Shown here piece after piece: positions 8,905 through 16,755 of a stretch of DNA of 64,000 nt. The notes beneath the pieces were generated by a model. It saw only the letters and a list, made by a program, of their open reading frames with translations. It was not told the DNA's origin and searched no databases. The DNA is from Pseudomonas asgharzadehiana. GTDB lineage: Bacteria; Pseudomonadota; Gammaproteobacteria; Pseudomonadales; Pseudomonadaceae. The DNA lies in NCBI RefSeq assembly GCF_019139815.1, contig NZ_CP077079.1:2542001-2606000 (forward strand), read 5' to 3'. Made by a program: the position numbers and the translations under genes. Positions within the stretch are counted from its first letter, which is position 1; every line of letters starts with the position of its first letter.

Positions 8905-8918
8905 GGCACAGCCTTTGC
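8905..8918 (+). promoter_or_regulatory. Sigma-54 (-24/-12) promoter of the aldehyde dehydrogenase-calA operon
   Basis: GGCAC (8905-8909), 5 nt, TTGC (8915-8918), with GG at -24 and GC at -12 in correct spacing against the consensus TGGCACN5TTGC. It is 65 nt upstream of the ATG at 8983 and opposite a sigma-54 activator gene, which makes the call strong for a site read by eye. Confidence 0.7.
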
Positions 8919-8982
8919 TCAAGGCTTGAGGCGGCGTTTGCACCCTGTGCGGACGATGACAATTACAAGAACCGGAGTTGCC

Positions 8983-10458
8983 ATGTCAGTGTCTGAAACC
9001 ACCCACCTGCTACAGCGGGCCATTGAGTCCGAGTGCCTGTTCAACGGCGCTTGGATACCCGCCTCGGGGGCTGCGGTCCCTGTTATCGAGCCGGCCACCG
9101 GCGAACCCTTGATGCGTTGCGCCATGGCCAGCCCCGCCGACGTCGCCATTGCCAGCCGCAGCGCGGCCCTGGCCCAACCGGCATGGGCCGCCCTCGGCCC
9201 ACGGGAGCGCGCCGAAGTGTTTCGCAGGGCGGCCGATCTGGCCCAGCAGTCCTTTGCCGAACTGGCGCTGTATGTCGCGCGGGAAACCGGGGCGGCGCTG
9301 TTCAAGGGCGAACACGAAGTGCGCGAGGCGATTGTGCTGCTGCATCAGGCGGCGGGGCTGTTGTCCCAACCCCATGGGCTGGTGCTGCCCAGTGCGGCGG
9401 GACGCTTGTCGTATGCGCGGCGCCAACCCCATGGCGTGGTCGGGGTGATTTCCCCGTTCAACTTCCCGTTGGTGCTGTCGATGCGTTCGGTGGCGCCGGC
9501 CCTGGCCGCGGGCAATGCAGTGGTGCTCAAGCCGGACCCGCAAACCCCGGTCAGCGGCGGGTTCCTCATCGCCCGGCTGTTCGAGGAGGCTGGCCTGCCC
9601 AAGGGCCTGCTGCACGTGTTGCCGGGTGCCGCGCCGGCGGGCGAGGCACTGTGCCGCGACCCCAATGTGCGGATGATCGCGTTCACCGGCTCCACGGCGG
9701 CGGGGCGCAAAGTCGCCGAGGTGGCCGGACGACACCTGAAAAAAGTCGCGCTGGAATTGGGCGGCAAGAACCCGTTGATCATCCTCGAAGACGCCGACCT
9801 CGACCTGGCCGCGAGCAACGCCGCCTGGGGCGCCTGGCTGCACCAAGGGCAAATCTGCATGGCCACCGGGTTGATCCTGGTGCATGAATCGATTGCCGCC
9901 AGCTTCACGCGCAAGCTGGTGGACAAGGCTCGGGCCCTGACCGTGGGCAATGCCGCCCGTGGTGAAGCCGCGCTCGGCCCGTTGATCAACGCGCGCCAAT
10001 TGCAGCGTGTACACGAGATCGTCAGCGACAGCCTGCAAGCCGGTGCGCGGCTGGAAGCCGGCGGCGAATACGACCAGTTGTTTTACCAGCCCACCGTGCT
10101 CAGCGGCGTGCGGCCGGGCATGCGCGCCTTTGAAGATGAAATATTCGGCCCGGTGGCCACGCTGGTCAGTTTTGCCACGGACGAGGAGGCCATCGAGCTG
10201 GCCAACCGCACGGAATACGGCCTCTCGGCCGGCATCATCTCGCCGTCGGTGGGGCGTGCCATGGCCATCGGCGAGCGGCTTGACGTCGGCTTGCTGCACA
10301 TCAACGACCAGACCGTGGCAGACGAATGCATCAACCCCTTCGGTGGGCGCGGTGCGTCCGGCAATGGCGGCAGTGTCGGCGGGCCGGCCGACTGGGACGA
10401 GTACACCCAGTGGCAGTGGGTCACCGTGAAAAACACTGCGCCGACTTACCCTTTCTGA
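8983..10458 (+). CDS. Aromatic aldehyde dehydrogenase (benzaldehyde/coniferyl aldehyde type)
   Basis: A 491-aa NAD(P)-dependent aldehyde dehydrogenase. The catalytic Cys292 is in HQGQICMATG and the general-base Glu258 in LELGGKNP; the PFNFPL motif near 158 and FTGSTAAGR near 234 form the nucleotide site. The sequence is closest, from memory, to the XylC/AreC benzaldehyde dehydrogenase group. Being first in an operon with calA, it probably oxidises coniferyl aldehyde to ferulate, the next step after CalA, although it does not look like the CalB described from strain HR199. The start at 8983 is chosen over an upstream frame because ACCGGAG precedes it and the sigma-54 promoter lies just upstream. 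Confidence 0.88.
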   Translation: MSVSETTHLLQRAIESECLFNGAWIPASGAAVPVIEPATGEPLMRCAMASPADVAIASRSAALAQPAWAALGPRERAEVFRRAADLAQQSFAELALYVARETGAALFKGEHEVREAIVLLHQAAGLLSQPHGLVLPSAAGRLSYARRQPHGVVGVISPFNFPLVLSMRSVAPALAAGNAVVLKPDPQTPVSGGFLIARLFEEAGLPKGLLHVLPGAAPAGEALCRDPNVRMIAFTGSTAAGRKVAEVAGRHLKKVALELGGKNPLIILEDADLDLAASNAAWGAWLHQGQICMATGLILVHESIAASFTRKLVDKARALTVGNAARGEAALGPLINARQLQRVHEIVSDSLQAGARLEAGGEYDQLFYQPTVLSGVRPGMRAFEDEIFGPVATLVSFATDEEAIELANRTEYGLSAGIISPSVGRAMAIGERLDVGLLHINDQTVADECINPFGGRGASGNGGSVGGPADWDEYTQWQWVTVKNTAPTYPF

Positions 10459-10495
10459 GCCCCGGCTCGCGGTTTTGATGCACCCACGCCTATAC

Positions 10496-10503
10496 AAAAA
10501 CAA
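10496..10503 (+). promoter_or_regulatory. CA motif upstream of calA
   Basis: AAAAACAA fits AANAANAA and runs directly into the AGAGGG ribosome site of calA. Confidence 0.4.
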
Positions 10504-10515
10504 GAGGGCTTGACT

Positions 10516-11283
10516 ATGAACCTGCACAACAAAACCCTGGTCGTCACCGGCGTCGCCTCAGGCATTGGCGCCGAGTTGGCACGGCTTGCGCGCTTCCAGG
10601 GCGCCACGGTCATTGGTGTCGATCGCCATGAACCGCAGTTGACCCTGGATGGTTTTTTTAAGGCCGACCTGGGCGACCCTGCCAGCATTGATGCCTTGGT
10701 GACGCGCCTGCCGGCGCGGGTCGACGCGCTTTGCAACATTGCCGGCGTGCCCGGCACGGCACCGGTGCAAGCGGTGGCCAAGGTCAATTACCTGGGGCTG
10801 CGCCATCTCACCCAAGCGTTGTTGCCCCGCCTGCCGGTGGGCGGCAGCATCGTCAATGTCGCCTCGGTCCTCGGCGCGCAGTGGCCGCAACGGCTGGCGC
10901 AGCACAAGGCGTTGGCGGCGACTGCAAGCTACCGCGCCGGGCAGCAATGGCTCAACGACCATCCGGTCGAGCAGGCTAGCTGTTACCAGTACTTCAAGGA
11001 GGCGCTGATTGTCTGGAGCTTTGCGCAGTCCCAGGCCTGGTTCCGCGATCACGGTGTGCGCATCAACTGCGTCGCGCCGGGGCCGGTGTTCACGCCGATC
11101 CTCGGTGACTTCGTCAGCATGCTCGGCCCGGAGCGGGTGGCCCAGGACAGCCGGCGCATGACTCGCCCGGCCATGGCCGACGAGGTGGCGGCGGTGATTG
11201 CCTTCCTCTGCTCGGACGCGGCGCGCTGGGTCAACGGCGTCAACCTGCCGGTGGATGGCGGCTTGGCGGCCACCTACGTGTAG
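10516..11283 (+). CDS. calA: Coniferyl alcohol dehydrogenase
   Basis: A 255-aa SDR with the length and sequence of CalA from Pseudomonas sp. HR199, as I remember it: TGVASGIGAE cofactor loop, CNIAGVPGTA in place of NNAG, the family-specific long insertion before CYQYFKEALIVW (Tyr-x3-Lys is YQYFK), NCVAPGPVFTPIL, and the C-terminal NLPVDGGLAATYV. It oxidises coniferyl alcohol to coniferyl aldehyde with NAD. The start is the ATG at 10516, 7 nt after AGAGGG; a TTG at 10510 is less likely. It lies 57 bp after the aldehyde dehydrogenase and 81 bp before an outer membrane channel gene, all probably on one sigma-54 transcript. Confidence 0.93.
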   Translation: MNLHNKTLVVTGVASGIGAELARLARFQGATVIGVDRHEPQLTLDGFFKADLGDPASIDALVTRLPARVDALCNIAGVPGTAPVQAVAKVNYLGLRHLTQALLPRLPVGGSIVNVASVLGAQWPQRLAQHKALAATASYRAGQQWLNDHPVEQASCYQYFKEALIVWSFAQSQAWFRDHGVRINCVAPGPVFTPILGDFVSMLGPERVAQDSRRMTRPAMADEVAAVIAFLCSDAARWVNGVNLPVDGGLAATYV

Positions 11284-11335
11284 GCCTTGCCACCCCGTTA
11301 AGCCCCGGTGCGCAGCCAACGCGCCGGGGGTCTTG

Positions 11336-11349
11336 AACAACAACAAAAA
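11336..11349 (+). promoter_or_regulatory. CA motif upstream of the outer membrane channel gene
   Basis: AACAACAACAAAAA provides three overlapping AANAANAA registers, 16 nt before the ATG at 11365. Confidence 0.5.
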
Positions 11350-11364
11350 TACAGGACATACAAG

Positions 11365-12312
11365 ATGCTCAAGCCTATCTTGCGGACGGTTGCGGCCACC
11401 ACGTTTGTCGCGCTGTCGTCGACCGCATACGCCTACGACCTGCCAGGACTTAACCTGGGCAGCACCAGTTTCTATGATGGCTCGCCGGCACCCGCCGGGC
11501 CCGGTTGGTACCTTGAGGAATACCTGACGTACTCCCGGGCCAGCCGATTCAACGATGCCCACGGTAACAAGCTGGCGCTGCCCCGCCAGGACGTCGAAGT
11601 GGTGGCGCCGACCACGCAGATCATTTACGTCGGCCAACCCCTGGCCAACGGCGCGATGCCGGGCCTTACCCTGATCAATACGTCGCTGGCCCATGTGGAT
11701 GTCGATGACGGTCTGGACAATGCTGCGCTCAGTTCCCGCGCGGGGTTTGGCGATGTGGTGATCGGGCCTTTCCTGCAACTGCCGACCATGAGCCGCGCTG
11801 ACGGCAGCCCGCTGCTGACCCAGCGTGTCGAGGCCGACATCTCGGTGCCGGTGGGCGCCTATGATCGCAAGCGCTCGATCAACCCCGGCAGTAACTTCTG
11901 GTCATTCAACCCGTACTACGCAGCCACCTACTGGTTCAACCCCACGTGGTCGGCCAGTGGGCGCTTCATGTACCTGTGGAATGGCAAGAACGATGAGCCG
12001 GCGGCCGGCTTTGGCGATGTCTCCAGCACCCAGGCCGGCCAGGCGTTGCACGCCAACCTGACGTTGCAATACGCCGTGAGCCAACAGCTGAGCGTGGGGT
12101 TGAACGGCTACTGGTTGAAGCAGATCACCGACACCAAGGTTGATGGGGACGCGGTGAGCGGGCGTCGCGAAAAGGTCTGGGCCATCGGCCCAGGCCTGGT
12201 CTACGCGTTCAACAAGGAAAACGTGCTGTCAGTGAACGCCTACTTTGAGCAGCAGGCGCAAAACCGTACCCAGGGCAACAAACTGGTGCTCAACTGGCTG
12301 CATCAGTTCTAG
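11365..12312 (+). CDS. SphA/MetA-pathway family outer membrane protein
   Basis: A 315-aa exported beta-barrel protein with a 23-residue signal peptide (ends TAYA before YDLPGLN). It fits the family called putative MetA-pathway of phenol degradation: an N-terminal GLNLGSTSFYDGSPAP, central SNFWSFNPYYAATYWFNPTWSASG, and a C-terminal aromatic residue (Phe). Members are thought to be channels for hydrophobic aromatics. It closes the calA operon and would admit coniferyl-type monolignols. A paralogue lies at 49233-50165. Its last 23 nt overlap the convergent MFS gene. Confidence 0.82.
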   Translation: MLKPILRTVAATTFVALSSTAYAYDLPGLNLGSTSFYDGSPAPAGPGWYLEEYLTYSRASRFNDAHGNKLALPRQDVEVVAPTTQIIYVGQPLANGAMPGLTLINTSLAHVDVDDGLDNAALSSRAGFGDVVIGPFLQLPTMSRADGSPLLTQRVEADISVPVGAYDRKRSINPGSNFWSFNPYYAATYWFNPTWSASGRFMYLWNGKNDEPAAGFGDVSSTQAGQALHANLTLQYAVSQQLSVGLNGYWLKQITDTKVDGDAVSGRREKVWAIGPGLVYAFNKENVLSVNAYFEQQAQNRTQGNKLVLNWLHQF

Positions 12313-13522
12313 AGGTCGAGGTACCGGGCAGGTTCAGGGGCGCCGTACGCACCATCACGCTGATGATGGTGAGTGCGGCAATGACCACCCCTGGCGAAGT
12401 CGCCAGCAGCACGCCGGTGGTACCGGCGCCCGCCGCCAGTAATTGCCCGGCTGCCAGCGGCCCGGCCACCGAGCCCAATCGCCCGATGGCCACGGCCGCC
12501 CCGACACCCGTGGCGCGCACGGCAGTGGGGTAGGAGGGCGGGGCGCTGGCGTATAGCACCAGTTGCGCGGCCATCACGAACAAACCGGCGGCGAAGCCCG
12601 CGATGGCCATGGGCACGATGCCCACCGACAGGCCGACACCCGCCAGCGCGCCCAGCAAACCGACGTATACGAACACCACCACCTTGAGCGCATTGCAGCG
12701 GTCCAGCAGCACGCCGCCGAGCAGCGAGCCCAGGGCGCCGCCGATATTGAACAGCATCTGCACCATGCCCGCCTGGGGTTTGCTGAAGCCTTGTTCCAGC
12801 AACAACGACGGCAGCCAATTGAGCAGCATGTACATCACGGTCAGGGTGAAGAAATAACTGAGCCACAACGCCAGTGTGGTGCGCGCGCGACCTTCGCCGA
12901 ACAGGGCCTGGCGGGTAGAGGCGCGGGCGCCGGGCGTGGTGGGCGATTGTTGGCGAAAGGCGCTGGATTCAGGCAGCAGCAGGATCATCAACGGCACGGC
13001 CAGCAAGGGCGCGAGGCCACCGATGATAAACGTGGTTTGCCAGTGTTCACTGGAAAACATCGCCACCACCGCCGCCAATGCGCCGCCCAGCGGTACGCCG
13101 CAGTACATCACGCTGATGGCGGTGCCGCGGTTACGCTCGCTCACCGCTTCGGCGCACAGGGCGATCAGGTTGGGCAGCGCAGCACCCAGGCCCAGGCCGG
13201 TAAGGAAGCGCACCAGCAACAGGCTGCCGTAGCTGTCGACAAACGCGGTGCTCAGGGAGAACAGCCCGAACAGCAGCACCGCCATCACCAGGATTTTCTT
13301 GCGGCCGATACGGTCGGCGATCCAGCCGCCAAAGAACGCGCCCGGCAGCAGGCCGATGATCCCGACGCTGAACACCCAGCCAAGCATTTTCGGGTCGAGG
13401 GCAAAGCTGTGGCGCAACCCTGCGGCGGTGGTGCCGGCCGCTTGCAGGTCGAAGCCTTCGATCAGCGCAACGATAAAACACAGAGCGATCGTCAGCGTCG
13501 AACGACGCGATGGACTGTTCAT
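12290..13522 (-). CDS. MFS transporter, aromatic acid:H+ symporter type
   Basis: A 410-aa major facilitator with about 12 hydrophobic segments. The A-motif GGWIADRIGRKKIL lies between TM2 and TM3, and the N-terminal SSRRSTLTIALCFIVALIEGFDLQAAG matches the AAHS subfamily (PcaK, BenK, VanK), whose members carry a conserved D in TM1. The start is the ATG at 13522 behind TGAGG. It probably imports ferulate or a related hydroxycinnamate because it sits between calA and the ech operon. Its leader carries CA motifs, and an ATAGTTA half-site lies 55-75 bp upstream. Its 3' end overlaps the calA-operon channel gene tail to tail. Confidence 0.87.
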   Translation of the reverse strand: MNSPSRRSTLTIALCFIVALIEGFDLQAAGTTAAGLRHSFALDPKMLGWVFSVGIIGLLPGAFFGGWIADRIGRKKILVMAVLLFGLFSLSTAFVDSYGSLLLVRFLTGLGLGAALPNLIALCAEAVSERNRGTAISVMYCGVPLGGALAAVVAMFSSEHWQTTFIIGGLAPLLAVPLMILLLPESSAFRQQSPTTPGARASTRQALFGEGRARTTLALWLSYFFTLTVMYMLLNWLPSLLLEQGFSKPQAGMVQMLFNIGGALGSLLGGVLLDRCNALKVVVFVYVGLLGALAGVGLSVGIVPMAIAGFAAGLFVMAAQLVLYASAPPSYPTAVRATGVGAAVAIGRLGSVAGPLAAGQLLAAGAGTTGVLLATSPGVVIAALTIISVMVRTAPLNLPGTSTSRTDAAS

Positions 13523-13534
13523 GGGCAAACCTCA

Positions 13535-13550
13535 TTGTTGTTTTTGTTGT
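13535..13550 (-). promoter_or_regulatory. CA motif in the MFS leader
   Basis: On the minus strand ACAACAAAAACAACAA, about 13 nt before the MFS start codon and just before its TGAGG ribosome site. Confidence 0.5.
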
Positions 13551-13576
13551 GGCGAGCCTGGCCGGCCGCTGGCAAT

Positions 13577-13597
13577 TAAGATAACAAATATAACTAT
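13577..13597 (-). promoter_or_regulatory. Weak ech-type operator upstream of the MFS gene
   Basis: On the minus strand ATAGTTA, 7 nt, TATCTTA. The first half is identical to the ech operator; the second matches its inverted repeat at only 4 of 7 positions. Offered as a low-confidence member of a three-site set. Confidence 0.25.
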
Positions 13598-13798
13598 AAA
13601 AAGAAGGGCGGCGGATCTGCGCACGCCATCATGAAAAGAGCCGTCTACCCCGGCCGTTTGAGATTAGCGCGCGTAGGAAAATGCCAAATAGATACGTTTA
13701 TTAATGTTCGATTATCGGTCAGTGGCTGTTGACGAGTGCCGCCTGCTGTTTCCATTCTCTATTCGCGAAGCCGCTTGGACCAAGCGCGTGCCGCCCCG

Positions 13799-13815
13799 AA
13801 AACAACAACAAAAAA
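13799..13815 (+). promoter_or_regulatory. CA motif in the OprD-type porin leader
   Basis: AAAACAACAACAAAAAA, several AANAANAA registers, 12 nt before the ATG at 13828. Confidence 0.5.
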
Positions 13816-13827
13816 TGGACATCGAAC

Positions 13828-15144
13828 ATGCCGAAACTTCCCACCGGCGCCGTTGCGGCCGCCTGCTGTGTGCCTCACAGCGCTCCACGCCTGATCAGCG
13901 CGTTGCTGATGTTGAGTGCCCTGCCAGCGCCGTCCTGGGCGGCGGGCTTTATCGACGACAGCCATGGCACCCTCACGCTGCGCAATTACTACCTGGACCG
14001 TGACTACAAGGACGACGGCGCCAAGACCGCCGCGCGGGAATGGGCGCAGGCGTTCATCCTCAACCTGGAATCGGGGTATACCCCTGGCCCGCTGGGCTTT
14101 GGCCTGGATGTGCGTGGGTTGATGGGGGTCAAGCTGGACTCGTCGCCGGACCGCAGCGGCACCGAATTATTGCCGGTGTCGGCCGGCGACAAGCGTGCCG
14201 CCGATGAATATTCGCGCCTGGCGCCGACGGCCAAACTGCGGTTTGCGCAAACCACGGTGAAGGCCGGCGACGTGTCGATCTTCCTGCCGTTCGCGTTTGC
14301 CAGCCCGTCGCGCCTGCTGCCGCAAACCTTTCGCGGCACCACCTTGAGCTCCAAGGACATCGACGGCCTGACGCTTAACACCGGTTACATCGACCGCATC
14401 AACAAGCGCGACTCCACCGACTACCAGGCCATGACCATTGCCTCGCCCAACCGGCGTTTCAATGCCACGGCCACCACCTCGCACCTGGCGTATGTGGGCG
14501 GCGATTACCAGGTCAACAAGGACCTCAGCCTGCGCGCGTACCACGCCGAAGTGGCGGACCTGTACCAGCAGGACACCCTGGCGTTGCTGCACAACCTGCC
14601 GGTGGGCGATGGCGTGTTCACCAGCGACCTGCGCAGTTTCTTCAGCCGCGAGGACGGCAGCGCCAAGGCCGGCAAGGTCGACAACCGCAACCTCTCGGCG
14701 CTGTTCGGCTACCGCCTGGGCGGCCACCGGGTCAGCCTGGGCTACATGCGTTCCAGTGGGGAGACGGCCACGCCCTATATCTCCGGCACCGAATTGATGG
14801 GCATGAGCGAACTGACCATGAGTTCGGACTTTCTCAACGCCAAGGAGCGCACCTGGCAGGCCATCTATGACTATGATTTCGCCGCGTCGGGCGTGCCGGG
14901 CCTGAAGACCCGGCTGCGCTATGTGCGGGGTGACAACATTGAGCTGGCAGCCTTCAATGCCGAGGAGCGCAAGGAGCGCGAGTTCCAGATGGAACTGGGC
15001 TACGTGATCCAGAGTGGCCCGCTGAAAAACCTCGGGCTGATGGCGCGCAAGTCGATCTACCGTAACGACTTCCCTGGTGGCGCGGCGTTTCGCGATGAAA
15101 ACCAGACCCGCTTCCTGGTGCTCTACACCGTGGCGCTGTGGTAG
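13828..15144 (+). CDS. OprD-family outer membrane porin
   Basis: A 438-aa exported porin of the OprD (occD/occK) family. After a signal peptide of about 38 residues (ending SWAA), the mature protein begins GFIDDSHGTLTLRNYYLDRDYK, the classic OprD N-terminus; EWAQAFILNLESGYTPGPLGFGLDVRGLMGVKLD and RLAPTAKLRFAQT follow, and the chain ends in an aromatic (VALW). The start at 13828 begins the signal peptide; the longer frame from 13729 has none. It probably lets hydroxycinnamates across the outer membrane. Its stop is separated by one base from the convergent ferR stop. Confidence 0.9.
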   Translation: MPKLPTGAVAAACCVPHSAPRLISALLMLSALPAPSWAAGFIDDSHGTLTLRNYYLDRDYKDDGAKTAAREWAQAFILNLESGYTPGPLGFGLDVRGLMGVKLDSSPDRSGTELLPVSAGDKRAADEYSRLAPTAKLRFAQTTVKAGDVSIFLPFAFASPSRLLPQTFRGTTLSSKDIDGLTLNTGYIDRINKRDSTDYQAMTIASPNRRFNATATTSHLAYVGGDYQVNKDLSLRAYHAEVADLYQQDTLALLHNLPVGDGVFTSDLRSFFSREDGSAKAGKVDNRNLSALFGYRLGGHRVSLGYMRSSGETATPYISGTELMGMSELTMSSDFLNAKERTWQAIYDYDFAASGVPGLKTRLRYVRGDNIELAAFNAEERKEREFQMELGYVIQSGPLKNLGLMARKSIYRNDFPGGAAFRDENQTRFLVLYTVALW

Positions 15145-15145
15145 G

Positions 15146-15634
15146 TCATCCGTCCTGGTAGACCTTCTTGAGCAAGCGCAGCAGCTCTGCACGTTCCTCG
15201 ACGTCCAGGGCTGCGGTGGCGTCCAGGTCGCTTTGCGTGGCGATGTCCTTGAGTTGCTTGAGCAGCGCTTCACCGGGTTTGCTGAGGAAGATCCCGTAGG
15301 AGCGCTTGTCCGGTTTGCAACGCACGCGCACGGCGAGGGCGCGGCTTTCCAGTTTGTTCAGCAACGGCACCACCTGGGGCGGCTCGATGGCCAGGGCGCG
15401 CGCCAGGTCGGCCTGCATCAGCCCTGGGTTTTGCTCGATGATCGCCAGGGCCGAGAACTGCGCGGGGCGCAGGTCGTGGTCCGCCAGCCGGCTGATCAGG
15501 TTCTGGAACAGCTTGAGCTGGGCGCGGCGCATGGCATAACCGATCAGATCGTCCAGGGCTGAATCCAGCGGCGGCCGCCCCTCGTCGTGGTCGGGTAGGG
15601 CCTGGCTGGCGGCGATGTTGGAAGGCTTGGCCAT
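15146..15634 (-). CDS. ferR: MarR-family repressor of the ferulate operon
   Basis: A 162-aa MarR regulator with a winged helix at about residues 50-120 (LRPAQFSALAIIEQNPGLMQADLARALAIEPPQVVPLLNKLESRALAVR). It is divergent from ech and matches the FerR/FerC/HcaR type that senses hydroxycinnamoyl-CoA and releases the promoter. The start at 15634 gives a normal family length and has GAGG about 13 nt upstream; an in-frame codon at 15700 would add 22 atypical residues. The perfect palindrome across the ech -35 box is its likely operator. The symbol rests on context and family, not on a checked alignment. Confidence 0.8.
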   Translation of the reverse strand: MAKPSNIAASQALPDHDEGRPPLDSALDDLIGYAMRRAQLKLFQNLISRLADHDLRPAQFSALAIIEQNPGLMQADLARALAIEPPQVVPLLNKLESRALAVRVRCKPDKRSYGIFLSKPGEALLKQLKDIATQSDLDATAALDVEERAELLRLLKKVYQDG

Positions 15635-15774
15635 GGGCAGTGCAGTCCTCAGAAGGTGGCGGTTAAGAAGGCTATCTAGTTTGCCGGGGTTGGCGAGCAA
15701 TGGCTATGCCGGCTTTTTACGCCGCCCGAAAAAAACCTGGGTGCCGGCGCGAAAAATAGTGGTTATCTGGATTA

Positions 15775-15811
15775 ATAGTTAATTGACATAACTATATTTG
15801 CGGTTTAATTT
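15775..15811 (+). promoter_or_regulatory. ech promoter overlapped by a perfect MarR-type operator
   Basis: TTGACA (15783-15788), 17 nt, TAATTT (15806-15811). The inverted repeat ATAGTTA (15775-15781) N7 TAACTAT (15789-15795) straddles the -35 box exactly, so a bound FerR dimer would exclude RNA polymerase. The ATG of ech follows at 15848. Confidence 0.7.
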
Positions 15812-15847
15812 CGAATCATCTTCACACCAGAACAAGAGCGTACCGCC

Positions 15848-16678
15848 ATGAGCAATTACGAAGGCCGTTGGACCACCGTCAAAGTCGAGATCGAGGAAGG
15901 CATTGCCTGGGTCATTCTCAATCGTCCGGAAAAACGCAACGCCATGAGCCCGACCCTCAACCGGGAAATGATCGACGTGCTGGAGACCCTCGAGCAGGAC
16001 CCGGCCGCCGGTGTTCTGGTGCTGACCGGCGCCGGTGAAGCCTGGACCGCGGGCATGGACCTCAAGGAATACTTTCGCGAAGTGGACGCCGGCCCGGAAA
16101 TCCTCCAGGAAAAAATCCGCCGCGAAGCCTCGCAATGGCAATGGAAGTTGCTGCGCATGTACGCCAAGCCGACCATCGCCATGGTCAATGGCTGGTGCTT
16201 CGGTGGCGGCTTCAGCCCGCTGGTGGCATGCGACCTGGCGATCTGCGCCGACGAAGCCACCTTCGGCCTCTCGGAAATCAACTGGGGCATCCCGCCGGGC
16301 AACCTGGTAAGCAAGGCCATGGCCGACACCGTGGGCCATCGCCAGTCGCTGTACTACATCATGACCGGCAAGACCTTCGACGGGCGCAAAGCCGCCGAAA
16401 TGGGCCTGGTCAACGAGAGCGTACCGCTGGCCCAGCTGCGCGAAGTCACCATTGAGCTGGCGCGTAACCTGCTGGAGAAAAACCCGGTGGTGCTGCGTGC
16501 GGCCAAACATGGCTTCAAACGTTGCCGCGAACTGACCTGGGAGCAGAACGAGGATTACCTCTACGCCAAGCTCGATCAGTCGCGCTTGCTCGACACCGAG
16601 GGCGGTCGCGAGCAGGGTATGAAGCAGTTCCTCGACGACAAGAGCATCAAGCCTGGCCTGCAGGCGTATAAACGCTGA
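15848..16678 (+). CDS. ech: Feruloyl-CoA hydratase/lyase (enoyl-CoA hydratase/aldolase)
   Basis: A 276-aa crotonase-fold enzyme of exactly the length of P. fluorescens AN103 HCHL. It hydrates feruloyl-, caffeoyl- or coumaroyl-CoA and cleaves the product to vanillin (or the matching aldehyde) plus acetyl-CoA. The known active-site residues are all present at the expected numbers: Ser123, Glu143 and Tyr239; the oxyanion stretches GMDLKEYF and WCFGGGFSP are intact. First gene of ech-vdh-fcs-aat, under the operator-controlled promoter just upstream. Confidence 0.97.
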   Translation: MSNYEGRWTTVKVEIEEGIAWVILNRPEKRNAMSPTLNREMIDVLETLEQDPAAGVLVLTGAGEAWTAGMDLKEYFREVDAGPEILQEKIRREASQWQWKLLRMYAKPTIAMVNGWCFGGGFSPLVACDLAICADEATFGLSEINWGIPPGNLVSKAMADTVGHRQSLYYIMTGKTFDGRKAAEMGLVNESVPLAQLREVTIELARNLLEKNPVVLRAAKHGFKRCRELTWEQNEDYLYAKLDQSRLLDTEGGREQGMKQFLDDKSIKPGLQAYKR

Positions 16679-16682
16679 GACA

Positions 16683-16700
16683 CGCGGCCCTCGGGCCGCG
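16683..16700 (+). other. Perfect hairpin between ech and vdh
   Basis: CGCGGCCC-TC-GGGCCGCG starts 4 nt after the ech stop; it would fold as a 7-bp stem with a CUCG tetraloop. No T run follows, so it is more likely an RNA 3'-end stabiliser or processing boundary than a terminator. Confidence 0.45.
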
Positions 16701-16755
16701 CTGCTGTGACCGAAGCTGAACGTATTCCCGATAAAGATAATAAAGAGGAATCACC

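Larger units (their letters stand above)
13523..13827. promoter_or_regulatory. Divergent control region between the MFS and OprD-type genes
   Basis: This 305-bp gap contains CA motifs for both flanking genes and one ech-type half-site (13577-13597). An AT-rich stretch around 13575-13600 and another around 13685-13712 are likely promoter areas, but I could not assign convincing -35/-10 pairs. I see no small gene in it. Confidence 0.4.

Noticed and set aside
8983..10458. Naming the aldehyde dehydrogenase calB
   Set aside because: From memory, CalB of HR199 belongs to a different aldehyde dehydrogenase group; only the position next to calA supports that name.
12563..13579. 338-aa plus-strand frame opposite the MFS gene
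   Set aside because: Gln/Ala/His-rich shadow; the minus strand shows 12 TM segments and an MFS loop motif.
16683..16700. Transcription terminator inside the ferulate operon
   Set aside because: The stem is perfect but no T tract follows and vdh and fcs have no strong promoter of their own upstream, so termination here would silence them.
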